A stretch of 64,000 nt of DNA from Bosea sp. BIWAKO-01 (lineage in GTDB: Bacteria > Pseudomonadota > Alphaproteobacteria > Rhizobiales > Beijerinckiaceae), in contig NZ_BCQA01000001.1 of NCBI RefSeq assembly GCF_001748145.1, positions 1,054,001-1,118,000 on the forward strand, written 5' to 3'. A program made the position numbers and the translations under genes. Below the pieces are notes generated by a model. It saw nothing but the letters and a program-made list of their open reading frames with translations, had not been told where the DNA came from and did no database searches. Of the stretch, positions 57,531-64,000 are shown piece by piece (position 1 is the first letter of the stretch; every line of letters starts with the position of its first letter).

Positions 57531-57554
57531 CCGCCCCGAAGATTCTTCGGGCGG
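57531..57554. other. Imperfect hairpin CCGCCCCGAAG / CTTCGGGCGG
   Basis: A stem of CCGCC and CGAAG paired with CTTCG and GGCGG, with one bulged C and an ATT loop. It lies in the 195-bp interval between the MFS gene start and the small gene at 57656. There is no T-tract; role unclear. Confidence 0.35.
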
Positions 57555-57655
57555 TCAGGGGTGGCTAGCGTGAGAATGTGGGCTGAGTGCGTCGCAACAC
57601 GAACTCGGGCGCCTGCCGGTTCACGACAGGCGAGCAGCAGGACTGTCGCCCGGTA

Positions 57656-57814
57656 TCAGTCGTCCTGCCTCAACTCCCAGGCGAGCATGGCGTCATGGAT
57701 CGCGTCGAGTTCCTCTTCCTTCGCCCGGCAATCCGGCCTGGTGCGCAACTCCTCCAGGCGCTCGCAGGCGCAAGCGTAATCCTCTTCCGAGTAGATAATG
57801 ACCAGCCGTTTCAT
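57656..57814 (-). CDS. Small hypothetical protein (52 aa)
   Basis: A 52-residue protein, mostly helical and acidic, beginning MKRLVIIYSEEDYACACERL and ending AWELRQDD. It has no signal peptide or membrane helix. ATG 57814 gives a compact protein; the frame is open further upstream but that part looks non-coding. The coding pattern is plausible but there is no neighbour that suggests function. Confidence 0.5.
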   Translation of the reverse strand: MKRLVIIYSEEDYACACERLEELRTRPDCRAKEEELDAIHDAMLAWELRQDD

Positions 57815-58007
57815 GACCAACTCACCAAGCATAAGACGGGCCAGGCCGCCCGCGATGACGACATGGGCCGGTCTAAAGACCGCCTGCATGACCTGCAGAT
57901 GACAACCGCCGGTTCCGCCCGGAATGCGCCCCGGGCGCTATCCGAACCGGCCGCTTCCGATATGCTCAGCGAACGATCGCCACGCCCGAGCCAAGCCGCA
58001 GACCGAT

Positions 58008-59258
58008 ATGGATGAACACGCCCTCCTGAGCCGCCTCGCCGTTTCCCTCGCCATCGGGCTCCTGGTCGGTCTCGAACGTGGCTGGCGCTCGCGCGACGAG
58101 GATGACCATCAGCGTGCCGCGGGCCTGCGCACCTTCGCGTTGTCCGGGCTGCTCGGCGGCGTGACCGGGGCCATAGGCCAGCAGCTCGGCGGCATCGCGA
58201 TCGGCCTGGTCTTTCTCGGATACAGTGCGGCCTTCGGCGCCTTCCACTGGCTGGAGGCCCGCGCCGAGCAGAATGTCAGTGCGACCTCGGTCATCGCCGG
58301 GATGCTGACCTTCATGCTGGGCACGCTCGCGGTGGTCGGCGACCTCAATGCCGCGATTGCAGGCGCAGTCGCGATGACCGTGCTGCTGGCCTTGCGCGAA
58401 CAGCTGCACCGGTGGGTCGCCTCGCTGAGCTGGCAGGAAATCCGCTCGGTCCTGACCTTGCTCGCCATGTCCTTCCTGCTGCTGCCGATCCTGCCGAACC
58501 GGCCGATCGACCCATGGGGATCGATCAACCCCTATTCGATCTGGCTGCTCGCCATCCTGATCGCGGCCGTGTCCTTCGGCGGCTATGTGGCGGTCCGGGT
58601 CTTCGGGGACCGGCTCGGCGTAATCATGGCAGCAATCGCCGGCGGCCTCGCCTCCTCGACCGCGACGACGCTCACCCTGGCCGGGCTCGCGCGCCAGCAC
58701 TCGGATTCCGGCCGCCTGCTCAGTGCCGGCATCCTGGTCGCTGGCGTGGTGATGGTCCTGCGCGTCGCCGTGGTCGCCATGGTGCTGAACCCGGTCCTGA
58801 TACCGCTCCTTGCACTGCCGCTCGCCTGCGCCGGCGGTGTCCTTGCGGCAGGCGCCGGCCTCATGCTGATCAACACTGGAGGCTCCTCCGAGCGCCCCGA
58901 GCTGAAGATCTCGAATCCGCTGGAACTTGGCTCCGCTCTGAAGATGGCGGCGTTCATCGCGGTGGTGATGCTCGCCGCACGCCTGCTGCAGCAGCATTTC
59001 GGCGATGCGGGCGTGCTTGCCACGGCCGCTCTATCCGGCATTGCGGATGTCGATGCCGTCGTGATCTCGATGTCGCGCATGGCGTTCGGCGTCATCGACC
59101 CGACGCTCGCGGGCCGTGCGATCCTGCTCGCGACAGGCGTCAACACGTTGATCAAGGCCGGGCTCGCCGCGTCGACGGGCGGCATGGCCCTTGGCCTGCG
59201 AGTCGGCTGCGTAAGCGGCCCCGCCGTCGCGGCAGGGCTCCTGGCGGCATTACGATAG
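58008..59258 (+). CDS. MgtC/SapB-family membrane protein with DUF4010
   Basis: A 416-residue integral membrane protein. The MgtC-like N-domain holds LAIGLLVGLERGWRSR and AAGLRTFALSGLLGG; the C-terminal half is a DUF4010 domain with about six helices and a segment ending GLRVGCVSGPAVAAGLLAAL. MgtC homologues affect Mg2+ homeostasis and membrane potential in other bacteria, but the DUF4010 form is uncharacterised. ATG 58008 begins MDEHALLSRL; the ribosome site is weak. Monocistronic. Confidence 0.85.
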   Translation: MDEHALLSRLAVSLAIGLLVGLERGWRSRDEDDHQRAAGLRTFALSGLLGGVTGAIGQQLGGIAIGLVFLGYSAAFGAFHWLEARAEQNVSATSVIAGMLTFMLGTLAVVGDLNAAIAGAVAMTVLLALREQLHRWVASLSWQEIRSVLTLLAMSFLLLPILPNRPIDPWGSINPYSIWLLAILIAAVSFGGYVAVRVFGDRLGVIMAAIAGGLASSTATTLTLAGLARQHSDSGRLLSAGILVAGVVMVLRVAVVAMVLNPVLIPLLALPLACAGGVLAAGAGLMLINTGGSSERPELKISNPLELGSALKMAAFIAVVMLAARLLQQHFGDAGVLATAALSGIADVDAVVISMSRMAFGVIDPTLAGRAILLATGVNTLIKAGLAASTGGMALGLRVGCVSGPAVAAGLLAALR

Positions 59259-59334
59259 GTCGCGCCTTCCAGCGGGGCGCGGCGCGCAGTTCGTTCGGGC
59301 TCCCGCCGGGTTCAACGGCCTCCCTTCGGCAGCC

Positions 59335-59748
59335 TCACGGCACGACATGGCCCCGCGCACGCTTGCCATTGGACAACCGGCATGAGCATCCGGACCTGAC
59401 ATACGCCGCGCTCTTCAGCACGCAGATCCGGCTCGATGTCTGGCAGTGCCGGCCTGTTGCCCTGGCCGCGCGGCGATCGACGAGACCATATCCGGCCCCG
59501 GTGCCGGCGTTGCCCCGCGGCTGTGTGCCGCCATAGCCGATCGGGGGGCCCGCGCCCGGGATCCCGCCGCCGCTCGAATGCAATCGGATATCCGGCACAC
59601 TGTCGCTGAGTGAGGGCGGCCCAAGACCTTGCCTGGGGCCACCGGGTGTGAGCGGCGCATTCCCTGGCGTGCCGATCTGCGCCCCGGCCGGCGCTGCCAG
59701 AACAAGGGAGAGCATGAAGGACAAAGCTGCGGTGAACCTGCGCGTCAT
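59335..59748 (-). CDS. Secreted proline/glycine-rich hypothetical protein
   Basis: A 137-residue protein with a clear Sec signal peptide (MTRRFTAALSFMLSLVLAAPAGAQ) and a low-complexity mature part rich in Gly and Pro (PLTPGGPRQGLGPPSLSD). It has four Cys residues in the second half (HCQTSSRICVLK, CSCRLSNG). ATG 59748 follows GGGAGG. Periplasmic or secreted; no known domain. Confidence 0.55.
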   Translation of the reverse strand: MTRRFTAALSFMLSLVLAAPAGAQIGTPGNAPLTPGGPRQGLGPPSLSDSVPDIRLHSSGGGIPGAGPPIGYGGTQPRGNAGTGAGYGLVDRRAARATGRHCQTSSRICVLKSAAYVRSGCSCRLSNGKRARGHVVP

Positions 59749-60044
59749 GGTGAGGCCTCCCGGAACAACCAGCATTTGCGCGGCCTGGAGGGACTGTTTC
59801 TCCACAGCCCTCGCGCTCCAGCCGAGATCACACCTGTTGCAGCCCCGAGTCGAGTCGCGAGTGCGGCCGCCGCCGGCGACCGCCGCTCGTCATTGACCGA
59901 GGCTACAGGCGATCTGTGGCTACGGTGGGCAAGCGGACTGACGCGGCATGACGTCATCAAGCGGCTCGCGCGAGACACAGCAAGGTCAGAGATCGGGGAT
60001 TGAACCAGGGAAAGCAACATTGCGTACCCTGGCCGGGCCGCAAT
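59749..60044. other. 296-bp interval without an evident gene
   Basis: I see no supported reading frame, inverted repeat or RNA element here beyond the ribosome site of the secreted protein gene at its left end. Confidence 0.35.
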
Positions 60045-60242
60045 CTAGCGCGGTTGGGCTCCCCGAGCCTTTCCCTGCTGGCTGCCGAGCTGCACGACGA
60101 TCAGATCGAGCCTGCCATCGGGGGAGACGCGGATCACCGTGCCGTCTTCGTTCAGGATATAGGCTGAGAAGCCCGCCTTACGCGCGCGCTCGACCTCCCT
60201 GTGCCGGAACTGTTCAAGCTTCTCGTCATAGGTGGGGCTCAT
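60045..60242 (-). CDS. Small hypothetical protein (65 aa)
   Basis: A 65-residue protein beginning MSPTYDEKLEQFRHREVERA, with a basic helical N-half and a beta-strand-like centre (AYILNEDGTVIRVSPDGRLD). ATG 60242 has GGAG 6 bp upstream; an ATG five codons earlier lacks a site. It lies just downstream (on its own strand) of a CRP-like palindrome. Function unknown. Confidence 0.5.
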   Translation of the reverse strand: MSPTYDEKLEQFRHREVERARKAGFSAYILNEDGTVIRVSPDGRLDLIVVQLGSQQGKARGAQPR

Positions 60243-60299
60243 GGCGCGCTCCGACATTCGTCAGTGCGTAAAAGGCTACGCGCCCTGGGCGGCCGAATA

Positions 60300-60315
60300 T
60301 GTGACAAACGTCACT
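60300..60315. promoter_or_regulatory. CRP/FNR-type palindrome TGTGA-N6-TCACT
   Basis: TGTGACAAACGTCACT matches the CRP consensus TGTGA-N6-TCACA at nine of ten positions and contains the perfect inverted repeat GTGAC-AAAC-GTCAC. It lies 58 bp upstream of the minus-strand gene starting at 60242 and 227 bp upstream of the plus-strand gene at 60542. Confidence 0.45.
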
Positions 60316-60541
60316 TAAGGTGACGCAGGGTTTCCCAAATGAGGCGGCTGGCTTCACGACGGCAGGCTGACATGACGCTGCACCGTCCCCGGCCGTGGCT
60401 CTCATGCCGGATTATGACACCGCTGATTGGGCATGGCTTGCGGCGCGCAACCTGCAGCGGGCGGCACTATTCGGCGTTTTCGCTGAGAGGCCGCCTTGCC
60501 GTATAGCTCTCCCCATCGAATCGCCAGTGACGGAAGAGATG

Positions 60542-60754
60542 ATGTCTAAACTCTGCAAGTTCACTTCGCCCTCGGACGGAAAGCCCGTCTACGTCAATCC
60601 CGCGCAGGTCAGCGTGGTCTACACGTTCAAGGGTACCCCGCCGGATACCATCATCGGCTTCCGCAAGGACTTCATGCTCGGCGTGAAGGAGAGCCTGGAA
60701 GAGGTGGTCGAGATTCTCGACAGAGCGACGGCCAAGGAGACGGCTGGCAGCTAG
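60542..60754 (+). CDS. Small protein with FlbD-like features (70 aa)
   Basis: A 70-residue protein beginning MSKLCKFTSPSDGKPVYVNP. The pattern of a short beta sheet (PVYVNPAQVSVVYTF), a DTIIGF strand and a terminal VKESLEEVVEILDRA helix resembles FlbD-type small proteins, which in flagellar operons act near the basal body. No flagellar genes are near, so this is only a fold-level hint. ATG 60542 has GGAAG 5 bp upstream; a longer upstream extension in frame is less plausible. Confidence 0.55.
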   Translation: MSKLCKFTSPSDGKPVYVNPAQVSVVYTFKGTPPDTIIGFRKDFMLGVKESLEEVVEILDRATAKETAGS

Positions 60755-60791
60755 ATCTGCAAGGCACGGGAGCGGCCGATCGATGGCCGGG

Positions 60792-60818
60792 CCGCTCGGG
60801 CCCTCACGGCCCGAGCGG
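60792..60818. terminator. Hairpin between convergent small genes
   Basis: A perfect 11-bp stem CCGCTCGGGCC / GGCCCGAGCGG with a 5-nt loop lies between stops at 60754 and 60857. There is no T-tract on either strand, so termination is presumed from position. Confidence 0.5.
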
Positions 60819-60856
60819 GAGCATCTCGGCCTTGGCTCGGATTGAGCTTATCCTGA

Positions 60857-61141
60857 TCAGGACAACCGCCTGTCGCGGATGTCGAAAATGCGCTCGCATA
60901 TCCCGAGATACTCGGCGAGCAGCTTTTGCAGTGGGGTCTGGGGCCGGAAGGCCCGCATGTCCTGCTCGAAATCGACCTGCTCGACCCAGGCCGCGATCGC
61001 CTCATCGGCGGCGTGCACTTGCTCCTCGGTCGGGACATCGGCGGGTGGCTCGCCTCGCTCTTCCGCGAGCTTCAACGCGATCGTCTGCCGCAATTCCTGC
61101 TCCAGCTTAATGAGCGGCTCGAGTTCGTCGACATAGGACAT
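60857..61141 (-). CDS. Hypothetical acidic helical protein (94 aa)
   Basis: A 94-residue protein beginning MSYVDELEPLIKLEQELRQT, strongly acidic and almost entirely helical, ending IFDIRDRRLS. It has no signal or membrane segment. ATG 61141 has GGAG 9 bp upstream. The amphipathic heptad-like pattern suggests a coiled coil or oligomer; function unknown. Confidence 0.55.
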   Translation of the reverse strand: MSYVDELEPLIKLEQELRQTIALKLAEERGEPPADVPTEEQVHAADEAIAAWVEQVDFEQDMRAFRPQTPLQKLLAEYLGICERIFDIRDRRLS

Positions 61142-61506
61142 GAAATCTACTCCTGCAGGTGCGGCGACCACCTGCCACCTCTGCAACGAAAATCTAGACG
61201 AGGCGGCCATTTTCTCCGAAGGACGCGCCCATGCCGGCGGACGCAAGCGTCAGCAGCAAAAGCACCGCTTCCTGCATCATTGGCTGCATGTAGCAACTGG
61301 ATGTCGGCGGCCTGGGCATTGCTAGACACTCATCCTCAGTTGGCTCCGCATTATGGCGATGGAGGAGCCAAAGAAGAAGATGCAGCCCCCCGCAGGAACT
61401 CATGAAGGGCGCCCCTCACGGCGCTTACCTAACGTCTGGCAAAAATGGGCGCGAATGCTATCTTGGCGCCGGGATGACGGAAGAGACTCGGCGGCAGGTG
61501 ATCACG
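61142..61506. other. 365-bp interval without a supported gene
   Basis: A short hydrophobic minus-strand frame lies at 61194-61289, but it has no ribosome site. Otherwise I see no gene, palindrome or RNA element. The right end is the leader of the NPY-repeat protein gene. Confidence 0.4.
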
Positions 61507-61896
61507 ATGAATCAGGCATTGTTAGCGGCAGTTGCCGTCATTGGCATCAGTGGTACAGCCACCGCCCAAACTTGCCCCTATGATTCCCGGTGCCTCAACA
61601 ATCCGTACGGAGCCGGCAACCCATACGATCCGGACAGCGTGAACAACCCCTATGGCCGCTATGGCTCGCCCTACAGCAACGAGTCAGCAAAGAACCCTTA
61701 CGCAACAAACGCGCCGAAGCTCTACGACGACAACGGTAACTATCGAGGTCGCCTCAGCGCGAATCCATATGATCCAGACAGCACGAGCAATCCTTACGGA
61801 CGATACGGCAGCCGGTACTCATCTGACAGCATCAACAACCCCTACGGGGCAGGGAATCCGTATGGCCGACCGCTAACCGTTGTGCCCCAGAAGTGA
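61507..61896 (+). CDS. Secreted NPY-repeat protein
   Basis: A 129-residue exported protein. The signal peptide MNQALLAAVAVIGISGTATA is followed by repeats of the pattern NPYG-x-Y-G-S-x-YS-x-x-S, and NPYGAGNPY, from residue 32 to the end. At least seven NPY units are present, including NPYDPDS twice. Similar secreted NPY-rich proteins recur in Rhizobiales without known role. ATG 61507 gives a short signal; an in-frame ATG at 61474 is possible. The repeats keep reading frame and suggest an envelope-bound structural or binding protein. Confidence 0.72.
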   Translation: MNQALLAAVAVIGISGTATAQTCPYDSRCLNNPYGAGNPYDPDSVNNPYGRYGSPYSNESAKNPYATNAPKLYDDNGNYRGRLSANPYDPDSTSNPYGRYGSRYSSDSINNPYGAGNPYGRPLTVVPQK

Positions 61897-62045
61897 CTAC
61901 TTGACTTATTGGCCGCAGAGAATTGGTTCGAGCCTAGGAGCCCTGGGCTCTTGGCCTCGCGCGCCGGATACCTGCACCGTGAACTGTTGGGGTGGATGCG
62001 CCCTCCGGCCGGCACCGTAAGGTGCCAGCGAGCGCCATCAAGGCG

Positions 62046-62237
62046 CGTTCGAAGGAGGAGCCGACGTCCGACGTCCATGTTTTGGCGATCGATCTCGCCA
62101 AGCGTAACTTCCAGGTCTGCGCGACGGCTCGAGGCGGGGCGGTTTTAGTCAACCGCAGGGTGTCGCGCGCCGATGTGGCCCCCATCCCTCGAACTGCATA
62201 CCGGCCACGTGGCGGATGGCCAGGATCAAACGCCTGA
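62046..62237 (+). pseudogene. Remnant of an IS110-family transposase
   Basis: The frame encodes HVLAIDLAKRNFQVCATARG, which matches the DEDD-motif N-terminus of IS110/IS1111 transposases, preceded by a good ribosome site (GAAGGAGGAG). Similarity stops after about 35 residues. The next 150 bp resemble sequence found downstream of such transposases, as if the middle were deleted. The full interval 61897-62383 holds nothing else recognisable. Element ends were not determined. Confidence 0.65.
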
Positions 62238-62383
62238 CACACGACCGACAGAAGTGCCTGGCTGCAAGATCTGTCAGAAGAATCCTCTTGCAAAACCGGG
62301 GGCATCCACCCACGCCCTTTTGTACCAAGGGGCGGCTTCAGCTCGAAATTAGCGAGGAAAATCAACAACCTCAACAGGTTGGA

Positions 62384-62459
62384 TGGTGCCGCAAGAGGGA
62401 TTCGAACCCCCGACCCCCTCATTACGAATGAGGTGCTCTACCAGCTGAGCTATTGCGGC
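62384..62459 (-). tRNA. tRNA-Thr (anticodon CGU)
   Basis: The minus strand folds into a full cloverleaf: acceptor GCCGCAA / TTGCGGC, D-arm with AGCTCAGCTGGTAGAGC, anticodon loop TTCGTAA giving CGU, the T-loop GTTCGAATC, and an encoded CCA end (62384-62386). It decodes ACG threonine codons. It lies just before tyrA and next to the decayed IS110 fragment. Confidence 0.95.
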
Positions 62460-62528
62460 GACGGGAGGGGCTCTAACAGCCCGGCCCAATCTTGGCAAGA
62501 CGGACGGAGCAGAACATGCCCCGTCTTC

Positions 62529-63476
62529 TCACGTTTTGCGCAGCTTTTCCGTTTCCGGCTTTTCCTGGCCGAGCGCGACGATGCCACGGCGGATGGCACG
62601 AGTGCGGGTGAAATGCTTGTGCAGGGTCTCGCCATCGCCGAAGCGAATGGCGCGGGTCAGGACCGAAAGATCCTCGCTGAAGCGCCCCAGCATCTCCAGA
62701 ACCGCTTCCTTGTTGTGCAGGAAGACGTCGCGCCACATCGTCGGGTCGGAGGCCGCAATGCGGGTGAAATCGCGAAAACCGCCGGCCGAGAACTTGATCA
62801 CCTCGGACTGGGTCACCGCCTCGAGATCCTCTGCCGTGCCGACGATGTTGTAGGCGATGAGGTGTGGCAGATGGCTGGTGACGGCGAGCACGAGATCATG
62901 ATGCTGCGCGCTCATCTCCTCGACGAGAGCGCCCGTGCCCTCCCAGAAATGGCGAGTGCGCGAAACCGCGCCGTCATCGCTGCCGTCCGGCGGAGTGAGG
63001 ATGCACCAGCGGTTCAGGAAGAGGCTGGCAAAGCCGGCGTCCGGGCCGGAATTCTCGGTGCCCGCGACCGGGTGGGCCGGGACGAAATGCACGCCCACTG
63101 GCAGATGCGGCGCGACAGCCTCGACAACCGCGTTCTTGACCGAGCCGACGTCGGAGACGATCGCGCCCGGCTTCAGGGCCGAAGCGATCTCGCCTGCGAC
63201 CGCGCCGCAGGCGCCGACGGGCACGCACAGAATGACCAGATCGGCGCCCGACACGGCAGCCTGCACGGTCTCCGCCACCTCATGGCCGAGATCGAGCTCG
63301 CGGGCGCGGGCGCGCACGCCCTCGTCCCGGTCGCTCAGGACAATGCGCCCGGCGAGATTGAGATCCTTGGCCGCATGGGCGATCGAGGAGCCGATCAGCC
63401 CGATGCCGATGATCGCGAGGCGGCCGAAGATCGGCTCCTCGCGCCGCGGGGCGAAACTCTCGGTCGGCGCCGTCAT
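62529..63476 (-). CDS. tyrA: Prephenate/arogenate dehydrogenase (cyclohexadienyl dehydrogenase)
   Basis: A 315-residue NAD(P)-dependent dehydrogenase for tyrosine biosynthesis. The Rossmann motif IIGIGLIGSSIAHAAKDL begins near residue 24, and catalytic-region residues are in VHFVPAHPVAGTENSGP and SHLPHLIAYN. ATG 63476 overlaps the hisC stop by 1 bp (TGATG), so the two are translationally coupled. It could use prephenate or arogenate; the alphaproteobacterial form often accepts both. Confidence 0.92.
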   Translation of the reverse strand: MTAPTESFAPRREEPIFGRLAIIGIGLIGSSIAHAAKDLNLAGRIVLSDRDEGVRARARELDLGHEVAETVQAAVSGADLVILCVPVGACGAVAGEIASALKPGAIVSDVGSVKNAVVEAVAPHLPVGVHFVPAHPVAGTENSGPDAGFASLFLNRWCILTPPDGSDDGAVSRTRHFWEGTGALVEEMSAQHHDLVLAVTSHLPHLIAYNIVGTAEDLEAVTQSEVIKFSAGGFRDFTRIAASDPTMWRDVFLHNKEAVLEMLGRFSEDLSVLTRAIRFGDGETLHKHFTRTRAIRRGIVALGQEKPETEKLRKT

Positions 63477-64000
63477 CACTTGCCGGCCAGGAAGTCGCCG
63501 AGCGCCGCGACGACGAGACGGTTGGCCTCCTCGGAGCCGATCGTCATGCGCAGCGCGTCCGGCAGGCCATAGGCGGCGACGCTGCGCAGGATCAGCCCAC
63601 GCTGGCTCAGGAAGGCGTCAGCCTCCTTCGCCGTCTTGCCGGAGGCTTTTGGGAAATGGATCAGGATGAAATTGCCCACCGACGGCGTGACGCTCAGGCC
63701 GAGCTTTTCCACCTCGGCCGTCGTCCAGGCGAGCCAGGTCTCGTTGTGCTGGAGCGCGGCCGCGACATGGGCCTCGTCGGCAATCGCAGCGGTGCCGGCC
63801 TCGATCGCCGCGCCGTTGACGTTGAACGGGCCGCGGACGCGGTTGAGCGCATCGATGACATGGGCGGGCCCGTAGAGCCAGCCGAGCCGCAGATTGGCGA
63901 GGCCGTAGATCTTCGAGAAGGTGCGCGCCATCACGACATTCTCGTTGGTCGCCACCAGTTCGAGCCCTGACGCATAATCGTTGCGGCGGACATATTCGGC
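63476..64000 (-). CDS. hisC: Histidinol-phosphate aminotransferase, 5'-truncated
   Basis: The C-terminal 174 residues of a PLP-dependent aminotransferase; the frame is open to the window edge, so the start is outside. The PLP-Lys region [15 protein letters not shown] and the C-terminal substrate-binding segment [19 protein letters not shown] are typical of HisC. In Rhizobiales the HisC next to tyrA often also transaminates aromatic precursors. It is the upstream gene of the tyrA operon. Confidence 0.9.
   Translation of the reverse strand, partial: AEYVRRNDYASGLELVATNENVVMARTFSKIYGLANLRLGWLYGPAHVIDALNRVRGPFNVNGAAIEAGTAAIADEAHVAAALQHNETWLAWTTAEVEKLGLSVTPSVGNFILIHFPKASGKTAKEADAFLSQRGLILRSVAAYGLPDALRMTIGSEEANRLVVAALGDFLAGK

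Noticed and set aside
61194..61403. A 69-codon minus-strand frame with a hydrophobic C-terminal half
   Set aside because: No ribosome site before any plausible start and no family resemblance; too weak to call.

Overview
The window is high-G+C DNA from a soil- or water-type alphaproteobacterium. The gene content fits the Hyphomicrobiales and most resembles Bosea or a relative. That placement is an inference from gene families and order: hisC-tyrA coupling, a DUF3141-pta-ackA-fabI cluster, and a hut operon with the HutF/HutG route. No marker gene such as 16S rRNA is present. Coding density is very high and most neighbouring genes overlap or sit a few bases apart, so operon structure is readable. 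The first gene (DUF2126 protein) and the last (hisC) run off the window ends.

Layout. 1-5.7 kb: a four-gene + strand operon of DUF2126 protein, a circularly permuted ATP-grasp/alpha-E fusion, a transglutaminase-like protein and a HAD hydrolase, a little-characterised predicted peptide-ligation/cleavage system. 5.7-10.9 kb: pobA, an HxlR regulator divergent from a quinone-reductase-like dehydrogenase, an aldehyde dehydrogenase and two small stress-type genes. 10.9-14.7 kb: a second transglutaminase with a lipid kinase and a PAP2 phosphatase, then a PRC-barrel protein and a glycine-zipper lipoprotein. 14.7-22.9 kb: a complete histidine-utilisation regulon (hutF-hutC leftward, hutI-hutH-hutG-hutU-hutD rightward) with two near-identical 16-bp palindromes in the divergent promoter. 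22.9-28 kb: a cyclopropane-fatty-acid synthase-like enzyme and a FadR-type regulator with a TRAP transporter. 28.4-30.8 kb: a large multicopper oxidase. 30.8-33.8 kb: an NrtA/SsuA-type ABC transporter operon that contains a Mug-like DNA glycosylase. 34-39.2 kb: a TPP enzyme, an HDAC-family amidohydrolase and a GGDEF-EAL protein. 39.3-44.8 kb: TetR and acyl-CoA dehydrogenase divergent from a biotin-dependent acyl-CoA carboxylase. 45.7-56 kb: a seven-gene + strand operon (DUF3141, pta, ackA, HlyD, RbbA-like ABC, ABC-2 permease, fabI). 56.2-61.9 kb: MFS and MgtC-like membrane proteins and a run of small hypotheticals. 62-64 kb: a decayed IS110-type fragment, tRNA-Thr(CGU), and tyrA-hisC.

The metabolic theme is heterotrophic carbon and nitrogen scavenging (histidine, 4-hydroxybenzoate, acyl-CoAs, organic acids) with regulators beside most catabolic units. 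The less ordinary items are a 57-bp tandem palindromic repeat after fabI with a diverged copy after the acyl-CoA carboxylase operon, the DUF2126/ATP-grasp/alpha-E/transglutaminase operon with a coupled HAD phosphatase, the DNA glycosylase embedded in an ABC-import operon, and the DUF3141-Pta-AckA-export-FabI operon. No phage, CRISPR array or intact insertion sequence was seen.
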